NCBI GenBank assembly: GCA_023411035.1
Contig: JAEYPE010000129.1
Coordinates: 1 to 21,798 of the forward strand
Source: Pseudomonadota bacterium
GTDB lineage: Bacteria > Pseudomonadota > Alphaproteobacteria > Azospirillales > Azospirillaceae
Direction of reading: 5' to 3'
DNA: 21,798 bases
Shown: positions 7,200-14,555 of the stretch, in pieces
Position numbering within the stretch: the first letter of the stretch is position 1
How the letters are laid out: every line of letters begins with the position of its first letter
Translations under genes and position numbers: made by a program
The notes under the pieces: generated by a model
What the model saw: only the letters and a program-made list of their open reading frames with translations
What the model was told of the DNA's origin: nothing
Database searches by the model: none

Positions 7200-8273
7200 A
7201 TGAACAGGAAGACCATCGTCGCGCTGTATGACGATCTGTCCAGCGCTGAACGCGTGCTTGGCGATCTGCAGGCCAAAAACCTGCGCCAGGATTTCACCAT
7301 GATGGGCGCTGACAGCGCCAAGCTTGGCGCGAGGCTGGAGGCCGCCAGCGGCAGCCGGCTGGAAAGCTGGCGGCACGCCGTCGATTTCGGGCAGGATCCG
7401 AACTTCGACGCCCGTGACAAGCGCATCTCGATGCTGACCCGCATGGGCGTGACGCGGGACGACGCGGAGGTTTTTGCGGAAGGCGTGCGCCGTGGCGGCG
7501 TGCTGCTGGTCGGCCGCGTGGAAGACGCGCGCTGCGACGAGGCCTTGGCCATCGTCGAGCAGCACGGTCCGGTGGACATCGTCGACCGGGGACGGGATTA
7601 CCGCGCGTCCGGCTGGACCGGTTACGACGCTACCAAGACCGATTATGACGAATCCCAAGCCACCGAGGAGCGCACGCGCTACAGCCCCGGCTTGGGCGCC
7701 GCTGCGGCTTCCCTGCGCGATGTCAACACCGAGGGCACGGGGGGACACGTCGAAACCGGTGCCACGCGCAGCACCGGTCCGGTCGGAACGAGTGAGGAGC
7801 AGCACATTCCCGTCGTCGAGGAGCAACTGAACGTCGGCAAGCGGGAGGTGGACCGTGGGTCCGTCCGCGTTCGCAGCTACGTAATAGAAACCCCGGTGGA
7901 AGAACAGGTCCGTCTGCGCGACGAAACGGTGACGGTCGAACGCCGCCCGGTGGACCGTCCCGCCGGCGACCTGCCCCCCGAAGCTTTCCAGGAGCGCACC
8001 ATCGAAGTGAGCGAGACGGACGAGGAGGCTGTGGTTCAAAAGACCGCGCGGATTCGGGAGGAGGTCGTGATCCGCAAGGAGGCCGAGGAGCATGCACAGA
8101 CGGTGTCCGACACGGTCCGCCGGACCGAGGTGGAGATCGAAGATACCCGCACCGGCGCCGGCCGACCGGCCGACGTCCCGATCGACCGCGACCGCATGCC
8201 CAGTGACCGGCCTGTCGACCGTGACCGGCCTGCCGACCGTGGGCTTGATCGCGACCCGGACCGGAAGGTCTGA
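7200..8273 (+). CDS. YflT/17M-like stress domain fused to DUF2382
   Basis: A 357-aa two-domain protein. Residues about 4-125 (RKTIVALYDDLSSAERVLGDL... ending VLLVGRVEDARCDEALAIVEQHG) look like the general-stress-protein 17M / YflT-type regulatory domain. Residues about 203-313 are DUF2382 (IPVVEEQLNVGKREVDRGSVRV). A low-complexity linker separates them. The tail (328-357) is a run of Asp-Arg-Pro repeats such as DRPVDRDRPADRG, which looks like simple-sequence expansion at DNA level. AGGAG (7188-7192) lies 7 nt before the start and overlaps the end of the upstream gene, so the two are one operon. The role in stress is inferred from domain names. Nothing suggests an enzyme active site. Confidence 0.8.
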   Translation: MNRKTIVALYDDLSSAERVLGDLQAKNLRQDFTMMGADSAKLGARLEAASGSRLESWRHAVDFGQDPNFDARDKRISMLTRMGVTRDDAEVFAEGVRRGGVLLVGRVEDARCDEALAIVEQHGPVDIVDRGRDYRASGWTGYDATKTDYDESQATEERTRYSPGLGAAAASLRDVNTEGTGGHVETGATRSTGPVGTSEEQHIPVVEEQLNVGKREVDRGSVRVRSYVIETPVEEQVRLRDETVTVERRPVDRPAGDLPPEAFQERTIEVSETDEEAVVQKTARIREEVVIRKEAEEHAQTVSDTVRRTEVEIEDTRTGAGRPADVPIDRDRMPSDRPVDRDRPADRGLDRDPDRKV

Positions 8274-8416
8274 CCGTAGGCGGGAGTGATTCGCCCGCGG
8301 GGCGCCCGCAGGAGGGAAAGGTGCCTCCGAACCCCGGAAGTCTGGTGATTGCCGCCGGCCCTTGTTAGGCTCTGCGCCACGTCACCACCTTCCAGGGTTC
8401 GGAGAGCCGCCTTCCC

Positions 8417-9130
8417 ATGACCACGCCCGCGATCACGCCCGCTTCGCGCATTTTCTGCGCCGTCGATACGACCGACCTCGACACCGCCCGCGACCTCAGC
8501 CGGCGGATCGCGGGGGTGGTCGGCGGGATCAAGCTGGGCCTGGAGTTCTTCGTGGCCCATGGCCCGGCGGGCGTGCGCGCCGTGATCGGCGAGGACGGTC
8601 CGCCGCTGTTCCTGGACCTGAAGCTGCACGACATCCCCAACACGGTGGCGGGCGGCATCCGGGCCGCGCTGCCGCTGAAGCCGGCTTTCATGACCATCCA
8701 CACCTCCGGCGGTCCCGCGATGATGCGCGCGGCGGCGGAAGCCGCGGCCGGCGCGGGGGCGGGGCGTCCGAAGATCCTCGCCGTCACCGTGCTGACCAGC
8801 ATGGACGCGGCCGATCTCCAGGCGGTCGGCCAGAGCGTTCCGGTGGCCGATCAGGTGAAGCGGCTGGCTCTGCTTGCCAAGGAATCCGGGGTGGACGGTG
8901 TCGTCTGCTCCCCCGCCGAGGTGGCGCTGATCCGCGAGGCCTGCGGGCCGGACTTCATCCTGATGGTGCCGGGCATCCGCCCCGCCTGGGCCGCCGCCAA
9001 CGACCAGAAGCGCGTCATGACCCCCGCCGAGGCGCTGGCCGCCGGGGCGGACCATCTGGTCATCGGGCGCCCGATCACTGGCGACGCGGACCCGGAAGCC
9101 GCCGCCCGACGCATCGTTTCGGAACTGTAA
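8417..9130 (+). CDS. pyrF: Orotidine 5'-phosphate decarboxylase
   Basis: Catalyses the last step of de novo UMP synthesis, OMP to UMP plus CO2, in the cytoplasm. The 237-aa TIM barrel shows FCAVDTTD (Asp17), GIKLGLEFF (Lys39) and the catalytic signature DLKLHDIPNT with Asp67, Lys69, His71 and Asp72. The phosphate-binding end is VPGIRP and HLVIGRPIT. The length is normal for the family. It begins a two-gene unit with trpF, 11 bp downstream, a pairing typical of alphaproteobacteria. The 143-bp gap before it (8274-8416) holds GC-rich dyads but no convincing promoter. Confidence 0.97.
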   Translation: MTTPAITPASRIFCAVDTTDLDTARDLSRRIAGVVGGIKLGLEFFVAHGPAGVRAVIGEDGPPLFLDLKLHDIPNTVAGGIRAALPLKPAFMTIHTSGGPAMMRAAAEAAAGAGAGRPKILAVTVLTSMDAADLQAVGQSVPVADQVKRLALLAKESGVDGVVCSPAEVALIREACGPDFILMVPGIRPAWAAANDQKRVMTPAEALAAGADHLVIGRPITGDADPEAAARRIVSEL

Positions 9131-9141
9131 GGACGCGCCCC

Positions 9142-9789
9142 ATGCCCGTCAGCGTGAAGATCTGCGGCCTCACCGAGCCCGAAACGCTGCACGCCGCAGT
9201 GTCCGGCGGGGCGCGCTACGTCGGCTTCGTCTTCTACCCGCCCAGCCCGCGCTCCATCGCGCCGTCCATGGCGGCGGAGCTGGCGCGGCTGGTCCCGACC
9301 GGCGTGCGCACGGTCGGGCTGTTCGTCGATCCCGACGACGATTTCCTGGAGCATGTGGTCAGCCAGGTCCCCTTCGACCTGATCCAGCTCCACGGCAAGG
9401 AGACGCCGCGCCGCATCGCGGAGGTGAAGGCCGCCTTCAACATCCCCGTGATGAAGGCGATCAAGGTCGGCGGGCCGGAGGATCTGGCCGCCGCGCTGGA
9501 CATCGCGGAGGTGGCCGACCGGCTGCTGTTCGACGCCAAGCCGCCGGCCAAGGTGTCGGCCCTGCCGGGCGGCAACGGCATCGCCTTCGACTGGACGCTG
9601 CTGGCCGGACGGAGCTGGCCGAAGCCCTGGATGCTGTCCGGCGGGCTGAAGCCGGAGAACGCGGCGGAGGCCGTGCGGACGACCGGGGCCACCGCGCTCG
9701 ACGTGTCGTCGGGGGTGGAGGACCGGCCCGGCCACAAGGACCCGGCGCTGATCCGCCGCTTCCTGGACAGCGTGGCGGGATTGTCCTAA
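9142..9789 (+). CDS. trpF: Phosphoribosylanthranilate isomerase
   Basis: Converts N-(5'-phosphoribosyl)anthranilate to CdRP in tryptophan synthesis. The 215-aa barrel has the general base Cys8 in VKICGLT, FVFYPPSPRSI, QLHGKE (82-87), the general acid Asp131 in LLFDAKP, LSGGL (165-169) and DVSSGVE (187-193). The start at 9142 follows AAGGA (9129-9133) and lies 11 bp after pyrF; the longer in-frame reading from 8362 only overlaps pyrF. In related genomes trpB usually follows, but here the stop codon lies in a hairpin repeat and a cyclase gene comes next. Confidence 0.96.
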   Translation: MPVSVKICGLTEPETLHAAVSGGARYVGFVFYPPSPRSIAPSMAAELARLVPTGVRTVGLFVDPDDDFLEHVVSQVPFDLIQLHGKETPRRIAEVKAAFNIPVMKAIKVGGPEDLAAALDIAEVADRLLFDAKPPAKVSALPGGNGIAFDWTLLAGRSWPKPWMLSGGLKPENAAEAVRTTGATALDVSSGVEDRPGHKDPALIRRFLDSVAGLS

Positions 9790-9900
9790 AGCGGATTGCA
9801 CTCCGCTTTGGACCGCGACGGCGGGCCCGGCCGCGCATGCGGCCGAAGCCTGCCGGCGAATGAGGCGATATGAATCCAAAGCGAACGGAAGTTCGCTTTA
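9787..9900. repeat. 114-bp multi-hairpin repeat with 7-bp terminal inverted repeats
   Basis: The ends are TAAAGCG (9787-9793) and CGCTTTA (9894-9900), a perfect inverted repeat. Inside are three local hairpins: AAAGCGGA/TCCGCTTT (9788-9795 with 9802-9809), CGGCCGC/GCGGCCG (9828-9834 with 9839-9845) and AAAGCGAAC/GTTCGCTTT (9878-9886 with 9891-9899). CGCTTTGGA (9804-9812) can also pair with TCCAAAGCG (9875-9883), giving an alternative long-range fold. The left end supplies the trpF stop codon TAA. It looks like a REP/MITE-type element or a structured 3' end; copy number cannot be seen in one window. Confidence 0.65.
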
Positions 9901-10039
9901 AGGCGGACCGGCGCGACTTAATCGCACGGTCGGGGGTATATGCCCGCGGTACGACCCCGCGGCATGACGCCGTGTGATACAGTCGGCATCCGCCGGCCGC
10001 CACCGGCGGATGTGCCCGAAGGGAAGCCCCGCAAGCCCG

Positions 10040-10939
10040 ATGACCAGCTCACCCGACTCACGCTCGCCATCCGACAGCCTCGGCATCGTGCTCGACGAGC
10101 ATCTGCGATGGATCGGGCAATGGCACCGCGCGGTTTTCTTCCGCGGTGGACAGGGGGGCGAGCGGGTGTCGGCCCCGGCCTCCTTCGCGGCGTGGTGCAT
10201 GGCGGTCAACGCGGACGATCTGGCCCACCAGCCCGCCGTGGAAAAGCTGGTCACCCTGCACGAGCAGATGCACCGGAACGCCAAGCTGCTTCTGCTGAAG
10301 GCCGCCGACGGCGAATGCCCCAGCGAGGCCGAGTATGAAACGGTGATCGCGCGGTTCGAGGAGTTCGTGCTGCATCTGCGCCGCGTGGAGCGGGCCTTCG
10401 GCGCGGCGGCGAGCGGGCTGGACCCGCTGACCGGCCTGCGCACCCGCCGAGGCATGCAGGAGGCGCTGGAGCGCGAACACGATCGCTTCCGCCGGTCCGG
10501 CCCGCTCTTCTGCATCGCCATCTGCGACATCGACCGCTTCAAGGGGATCAACGACACCTACGGGCACGACATCGGCGACCGCGTTCTGGCCGCCACCGCC
10601 GCCGCCATCAGCCGGGGCATCCGCAGCTTCGACGAGGCGTTCCGCATGGGCGGGGAGGAGTTCCTGATCTGCCTGAAGGAAACCGGCCTCACCGAAAGCT
10701 TCCAGGTTATCGAACGGCTGCGCGGCGATCTGGCGAGGACGCCGGTGGTGCTGCCGGACGGGCGGCGGATTCCGGTCACCGCCTCCTTCGGGCTGGTCGA
10801 GGTGCGGGAGGAACTGCCGGTGGACGAGATGATTATCTGTGCCGACCGCGCGCTCTATCAGGCGAAGAACGGCGGGCGCAACCGCGTGGTCCGCTATGGC
10901 CTGGACCGTCCGGAGGATGCGGCGCCGAACCGCCGCTGA
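10040..10939 (+). CDS. Diguanylate cyclase with CZB (zinc-sensor-like) domain
   Basis: A 299-aa soluble protein with the layout of E. coli DgcZ, which makes c-di-GMP and is inhibited by zinc. Residues about 13-120 resemble the CZB domain: EHLRWIGQWHRAVFF (His21) and LHEQMH (His74, His78) match three of the four zinc ligands of DgcZ. The fourth, Cys52 in CQFGRW, aligns with Ala47 in ASFAAW, and a cysteine occurs instead at 53. Residues 127-290 are the GGDEF domain, with LDPLTGLRTRRG, DIDRFKGINDTYGH, the active site GGEEF (204-208) and an I-site RSFD (195-198) five residues before it. The 10040 start best matches DgcZ; starts at 9974 or 10010 are possible. No strong SD is seen. Confidence 0.87.
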   Translation: MTSSPDSRSPSDSLGIVLDEHLRWIGQWHRAVFFRGGQGGERVSAPASFAAWCMAVNADDLAHQPAVEKLVTLHEQMHRNAKLLLLKAADGECPSEAEYETVIARFEEFVLHLRRVERAFGAAASGLDPLTGLRTRRGMQEALEREHDRFRRSGPLFCIAICDIDRFKGINDTYGHDIGDRVLAATAAAISRGIRSFDEAFRMGGEEFLICLKETGLTESFQVIERLRGDLARTPVVLPDGRRIPVTASFGLVEVREELPVDEMIICADRALYQAKNGGRNRVVRYGLDRPEDAAPNRR

Positions 10940-10972
10940 TTCGGCCACCGATTCGGCCACCGATTCGGCCAT
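10938..10972 (+). repeat. Three tandem 12-bp units after the cyclase gene
   Basis: GATTCGGCCACC occurs at 10938-10949 and 10950-10961, followed by GATTCGGCCAT at 10962-10972. The first unit overlaps the cyclase stop codon. It looks like a short slippage-type repeat. No function is apparent. Confidence 0.8.
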
Positions 10973-11004
10973 GACGGCATTGGGCGACTCCGCTTACGGG
11001 CGTC

Positions 11005-11034
11005 TTGGCCGAAGCGGGTCCGCCGGGTTAGGAT
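11005..11034 (+). promoter_or_regulatory. Candidate promoter of upp
   Basis: TTGGCC (11005-11010), an 18-bp spacer and TAGGAT (11029-11034) form a plausible housekeeping promoter. It would give a leader of about 25 nt before the upp start at 11066. The boxes match the consensus only in part. Confidence 0.35.
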
Positions 11035-11065
11035 CGGGGACGATACAGGCCGCGGCACGAGACCC

Positions 11066-11716
11066 ATGCATACCATTCCCGAATTTCCCAATCTGTTCAT
11101 CCTCGACCACCCGCTGATCCAGCACAAGCTGACGCTGATGCGGGCGAAGGAACGTTCCACCGGCGGTTTCCGCACCCTGCTGCGCGAAATCTCGCTGCTG
11201 ATGGGCTATGAGATCACCCGCGACCTGCCTTTGACGACGGAGCGGATCGACACGCCGCTCCAGGCCATGGACGCGCCGGTCATCGCCGGCAAGAAGCTGG
11301 CCATCGTGCCGGTGCTGCGCGCCGGTCTGGGCATGGCGCAGGGCCTGCACGAGCTGGTGCCGTCGGCGCGCGAGGGGCACATCGGCCTCTACCGCGACCA
11401 CGAAACCAAGATGCCGCACGAATATCTGGTGAAGCTGCCGGAAGCGGAAGGCCGCCTGTTCATCGTCGTGGACCCGATGCTGGCGACCGGCAATTCCGCC
11501 GTCCATGCCTGCGACGTGCTGAACCGCCATGGCGTGGACGACGAGAATATCCGCTTCATGGCTCTGGTGGCCGCGCCCGAGGGCATGCGCGTCTTCGCCG
11601 CCGCCCACCCGCGGGTGAAGGTCTTCACCGCCTCGCTCGACAGCCATCTGGACGAGAACGCCTACATCGTCCCCGGCCTGGGCGACGCGGGCGACCGCAT
11701 GTTCGGCACGAAGTAA
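11066..11716 (+). CDS. upp: Uracil phosphoribosyltransferase
   Basis: Salvages uracil with PRPP to make UMP in the cytoplasm. The 216-aa protein shows HPLIQHKLTLMRAKERSTGGFR near the N-terminus, PVLRAGLGMAQGL (82-94), the PRPP-binding loop VVDPMLATGNS (134-144) and the uracil-binding end IVPGLGDAGDR, all typical of Upp. The length is usual (about 208-216 aa). It stands alone with its own candidate promoter and is followed by a hairpin. It complements the de novo gene pyrF about 2 kb upstream. Confidence 0.97.
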   Translation: MHTIPEFPNLFILDHPLIQHKLTLMRAKERSTGGFRTLLREISLLMGYEITRDLPLTTERIDTPLQAMDAPVIAGKKLAIVPVLRAGLGMAQGLHELVPSAREGHIGLYRDHETKMPHEYLVKLPEAEGRLFIVVDPMLATGNSAVHACDVLNRHGVDDENIRFMALVAAPEGMRVFAAAHPRVKVFTASLDSHLDENAYIVPGLGDAGDRMFGTK

Positions 11717-11729
11717 GGACCGCGATCCG

Positions 11730-11765
11730 CCGCATCCCTCCTCCTGTTGGGAAAAAGGGATGCGG
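11730..11765 (+). terminator. Hairpin after upp
   Basis: CCGCATCCCT (11730-11739) pairs perfectly with AGGGATGCGG (11756-11765) over 10 bp with a 16-nt loop. No strong T-run follows, so it may be a weak terminator or an RNA-stabilising hairpin. It begins 14 nt after the upp stop, and an in-frame ATG of the next gene (11747) lies in its loop. Confidence 0.5.
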
Positions 11766-11775
11766 CATGTTGGCA

Positions 11776-11791
11776 TTGCGAGTTATTTGCA
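11776..11791. promoter_or_regulatory. Fur-like box upstream of the ferric permease
   Basis: TTGCGAGTTATTTGCA is imperfectly palindromic: 10 of the 15 positions at 11777-11791 agree with the reverse complement. It resembles alphaproteobacterial Fur/Mur-type sites (TTGCGAAT...). It matches 10 of 16 positions of the box at 15682-15697 before the ferric-binding protein gene. It lies about 55-70 bp before the proposed permease start. Regulation by iron is inferred. Confidence 0.5.
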
Positions 11792-11845
11792 GACTGTGAC
11801 ACCATAGGGCTCCCGTTCGACACATCCCTATGGGCGTATCCGGCC

Positions 11846-13582
11846 TTGACGACGGACACCTTTCAAACCCCAGGCCAAACGCCGGACCGAACTCCCGGCG
11901 ACCCGGCGCAGACGACGGGTCCTCTTTCCTCCCTGTGGCATCGCTTCGGTTTCAGCGGCTGGACGCTGGCGACGCTGGTGATCGCGGCGCTGGTCGCCCT
12001 GCCGGTTCTGGCCGTGGTCAGCCGCGTCTTCGTGCCGACGGGCGGGGTGTGGCAGCATCTCGTCGAAACGGTGCTGGCGGAATATGTGCTGAACACCGTA
12101 CGCCTCGTCTTCGGGGTCGGGCTGGGTACGCTGGTGATCGGGGTGGGCACCGCCTGGCTGGTCACGATGTGCCGCTTTCCGGGGAGCCGGGTGCTGGAAT
12201 GGGCGCTGCTGCTGCCCATGGCGGTGCCGGCGTACGTCATGGCGTATGTCTACACCGACCTGTTCCAGTTCGTCGGCCCGGTGCAGACCGCGCTCCGCGA
12301 GGTGTTCCACTGGTCGCGCCGGGATTACTGGTTCCCGGACATCCGTACGCTCGAAGGCGCCGCGTTGATGATGACGCTGGTGCTGTACCCGTACGTCTAT
12401 CTGCTTTCCCGTGCCGCCTTCCTGGAGCAGTCCGTCTGCGTTCTGGAGGTCAGCCGTACGCTTGGCCGCGGGCCGTGGCGCAGCTTCTTCACGGTGGCGC
12501 TGCCGCTGGCCCGCCCCAGCATCGTCGCCGGTCTGGCGCTGGTGCTGATGGAGGTGCTGGCCGATTTCGGCACGGTGCAGTATTTCGCCGTGAACACCTT
12601 CGTCACCGGCATCTACCGGACGTGGTTCGCCATGGGGCAGCCGGTGGCGGCGGCGCAGTTGGCGGCGGTGCTGATGCTGTTCGTTCTGGTGCTGGTGCTG
12701 ATGGAGCGCTGGTCGCGCCGTCAGGCCCGCTATCACCACACCACCACCCGCTACCGCCGCCTGCCGAAGCATGAGCTGAAGGGCTGGCGCGCCGCCGCGG
12801 CGATGGCCGCTTGCGGCCTGCCGCTTCTGCTGGGCTTCCTGCTGCCCGCCGGGCTGCTGGTCCGCATGGCCGTCACCGCCGGGGATCAGGCTTTCGGGCC
12901 GATGTTCGTGTCGCTGGCCCGCAACAGCTTTGCGCTGGCCGCTCTGGCGGCGGTGCTGGCGGTGTCGCTGGCGCTGGTCCTGGCCTATGGGCAGCGGCTG
13001 CACCCGACGCCGTTGCTTAAGGGCGCGGTGCGCGTCGCCGCGATGGGCTACGCCATCCCCGGTTCGGTGATCGCGGTCGGCGTGCTGATTCCCTTCGCCC
13101 ATCTGGACAACGCCATCGACACCTTCCTGCGCCAGACCATCGGGGTGTCCACGGGCCTGCTGCTCAGCGGCACCATCGCGGCGGTGCTGTTCGCCTATCT
13201 GGTCCGCTTCCTGGCGGTGTCCTTCAACACGATCGAAGCCAGCCTGGGCAAGATCCGCCCGACGATGGACTTCGCCTCGCGCGTTCTCGGACACACGGCG
13301 GGGCGGACGCTGCTGCGCGTTCACGCGCCGATCATGTGGGGCAGCCTGCTGACCGCCGGCCTGCTGGTCTTCGTGGACGTGATGAAGGAACTGCCGGCCA
13401 CGATGATCGTCCGGCCCTTCAACTTCGACACGCTGGCCGTGCGCGTCTACACGCTGGCCTCCGACGAGCGGCTGGCCGAGGCCGCCACGGGCGCGCTGGC
13501 CATCGTCGCGGTGGGCATCGTGCCGGTGATCCTGCTGAGCCTCTCCATCAGCCGCTCCCGCCCCGGCCAGACTGAGGAATGA
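11846..13582 (+). CDS. Ferric iron ABC transporter permease (FbpB type)
   Basis: A 578-aa integral membrane permease made of two fused halves, each with about six helices and a BPD_transp_1 EAA-type loop. The first half has VCVLEVSRTLGRGPWRSFFTVALPLARPSI (near 12435-12530). The second has ASLGKIRPTMDFASRVLGHTAGRTLLRVHAPIM. MKELPATMIVRPFNFDTLAVRVYTLASDE is typical of FbpB / SfuB-like iron permeases. The start is uncertain: TTG 11846 is chosen because the only in-frame ATG (11747) lies in the loop of the upp hairpin and upstream of the Fur-like box. No SD is visible before 11846. No ATPase gene is adjacent. The probable substrate-binding partner is at 14615-15643 on the other strand. Confidence 0.85.
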   Translation: MTTDTFQTPGQTPDRTPGDPAQTTGPLSSLWHRFGFSGWTLATLVIAALVALPVLAVVSRVFVPTGGVWQHLVETVLAEYVLNTVRLVFGVGLGTLVIGVGTAWLVTMCRFPGSRVLEWALLLPMAVPAYVMAYVYTDLFQFVGPVQTALREVFHWSRRDYWFPDIRTLEGAALMMTLVLYPYVYLLSRAAFLEQSVCVLEVSRTLGRGPWRSFFTVALPLARPSIVAGLALVLMEVLADFGTVQYFAVNTFVTGIYRTWFAMGQPVAAAQLAAVLMLFVLVLVLMERWSRRQARYHHTTTRYRRLPKHELKGWRAAAAMAACGLPLLLGFLLPAGLLVRMAVTAGDQAFGPMFVSLARNSFALAALAAVLAVSLALVLAYGQRLHPTPLLKGAVRVAAMGYAIPGSVIAVGVLIPFAHLDNAIDTFLRQTIGVSTGLLLSGTIAAVLFAYLVRFLAVSFNTIEASLGKIRPTMDFASRVLGHTAGRTLLRVHAPIMWGSLLTAGLLVFVDVMKELPATMIVRPFNFDTLAVRVYTLASDERLAEAATGALAIVAVGIVPVILLSLSISRSRPGQTEE

Positions 13583-13593
13583 GGCCGGACGAG

Positions 13594-13632
13594 CAACGCT
13601 GTTTCGGCTGCCGCAACAGTGTTGAGCGGCAG
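13594..13632 (+). promoter_or_regulatory. Near-perfect dyad with two 20-bp-spaced CAACNNTGTT boxes
   Basis: CTGCCGCAACA (13608-13618) and TGTTGAGCGGCAG (13620-13632) form an almost perfect palindrome with one bulged A. A second box, CAACGCTGTT (13594-13603), lies exactly 20 bp upstream of CAACAGTGTT (13614-13623). It begins 11 bp after the permease stop and ends 67 bp before the pirin start. It could be a weak terminator of the permease, an operator for pirin, or both. The two-turn spacing favours an operator. Confidence 0.45.
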
Positions 13633-13699
13633 TGGGGCTTTATCGGGCGCCAGTGAAAGAATACCTCTCTTCCAGCACATCGCTTGAGGAGAGCGTCCG

Positions 13700-14548
13700 A
13701 TGACCGCCGAAACCGTCCGTCCCGTCCTGACCGCCGTCGAAGGCATGGAAGCGTCCGACGGGGCAGGCGTGCGCATGACCCGCATGGTCGGCACGCCGCG
13801 CCTGCGTATGCTCGATCCCTTCCTGATGCTGGATTACTTCGGGTCCGACACGCCCCAGGACTATCTGGCCGGTTTCCCCGATCACCCGCACCGCGGCTTC
13901 GAGACGGTGACCTACATGCTGGCGGGCCGCATGCGCCACTGGGACAACCACGGCCATGAAGGCGTGATCGAAACCGGCGGCGTGCAGTGGATGACGGCCG
14001 GGCGCGGCGTCGTCCATTCCGAGATGCCGGAGCAGACCGAAGGGTTGATGAAGGGGTTCCAGCTTTGGATCAACCTGCCGGCCCGGCTGAAGATGACGGA
14101 CCCCGCCTATCAGGAGTTCCCCGCCGACCGCATCCCGGTGGAGACCCGCGACGGCGGTGCGACCGTCACGGTGATCGCCGGCACCACCGGCAACGGCACC
14201 GCCGGCCCGGTGCGGAGCGGCCCCACGGAGGCCCGCTACTTCGACGTCACCCTGCCGCCCGGCGCGGCCTTCTCCGAGCCGGTGCCCGCCGACCACACGG
14301 CGGCGCTGGTCGTCTTCGAAGGCTCCGTGCTGGCACCGGGCACGTCGGTCCGGCTGGGTGGGCCGCGGGTTCTGGTGCTGGGGGAGGGCGACCGGGCGGA
14401 GGTCACCGCCGGACCGTCCGGCGCGCGCTTCCTGCTGCTCTCCGGACGGCCCATTGGTGAGCCGGTGGCCTGGGGCGGCCCCTTCGTCATGAACAGCCGC
14501 GAGGAGGTGATGCAGGCCTTCCGCGACTATGATGAGGGAAAGTTTTAA
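13700..14548 (+). CDS. Pirin family protein (bicupin)
   Basis: A 282-aa cytoplasmic bicupin. The N-terminal cupin carries the pirin signature FPDHPHRGFETVTYML with His62 and His64, and later MTAGRGVVHSE with His106 and Glu108. These are the four residues that bind iron in human pirin and quercetinase-like bacterial pirins, at matching spacing. The C-terminal cupin (about 190-275) is degenerate, as is usual. GAGGAG (13685-13690) 9 nt upstream fixes the start. Bacterial pirins vary in function (quercetin dioxygenase, regulator, redox sensor), so the substrate is open. Its place between two halves of a ferric uptake system suits an iron-dependent protein but does not prove a link. Confidence 0.93.
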   Translation: MTAETVRPVLTAVEGMEASDGAGVRMTRMVGTPRLRMLDPFLMLDYFGSDTPQDYLAGFPDHPHRGFETVTYMLAGRMRHWDNHGHEGVIETGGVQWMTAGRGVVHSEMPEQTEGLMKGFQLWINLPARLKMTDPAYQEFPADRIPVETRDGGATVTVIAGTTGNGTAGPVRSGPTEARYFDVTLPPGAAFSEPVPADHTAALVVFEGSVLAPGTSVRLGGPRVLVLGEGDRAEVTAGPSGARFLLLSGRPIGEPVAWGGPFVMNSREEVMQAFRDYDEGKF

Positions 14549-14555
14549 GTCCACA

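Noticed and set aside
7474..7830. 118-aa + frame inside the stress fusion gene
   Set aside because: Arg/Ser-rich out-of-frame shadow of the 7200-8273 gene.
8349..8371. TTGCCG ... TAGGCT as a pyrF promoter
   Set aside because: The spacer is only 11 bp, too short for a sigma-70 promoter.
10938..10972. Possible CRISPR-like array
   Set aside because: Three 12-bp units without spacers are a simple tandem repeat, not repeat-spacer units.
11828..13324. Minus-strand 498-aa open frame opposite the permease
   Set aside because: Its Gln/His/Arg-rich composition is the typical antisense shadow of a hydrophobic membrane protein gene.
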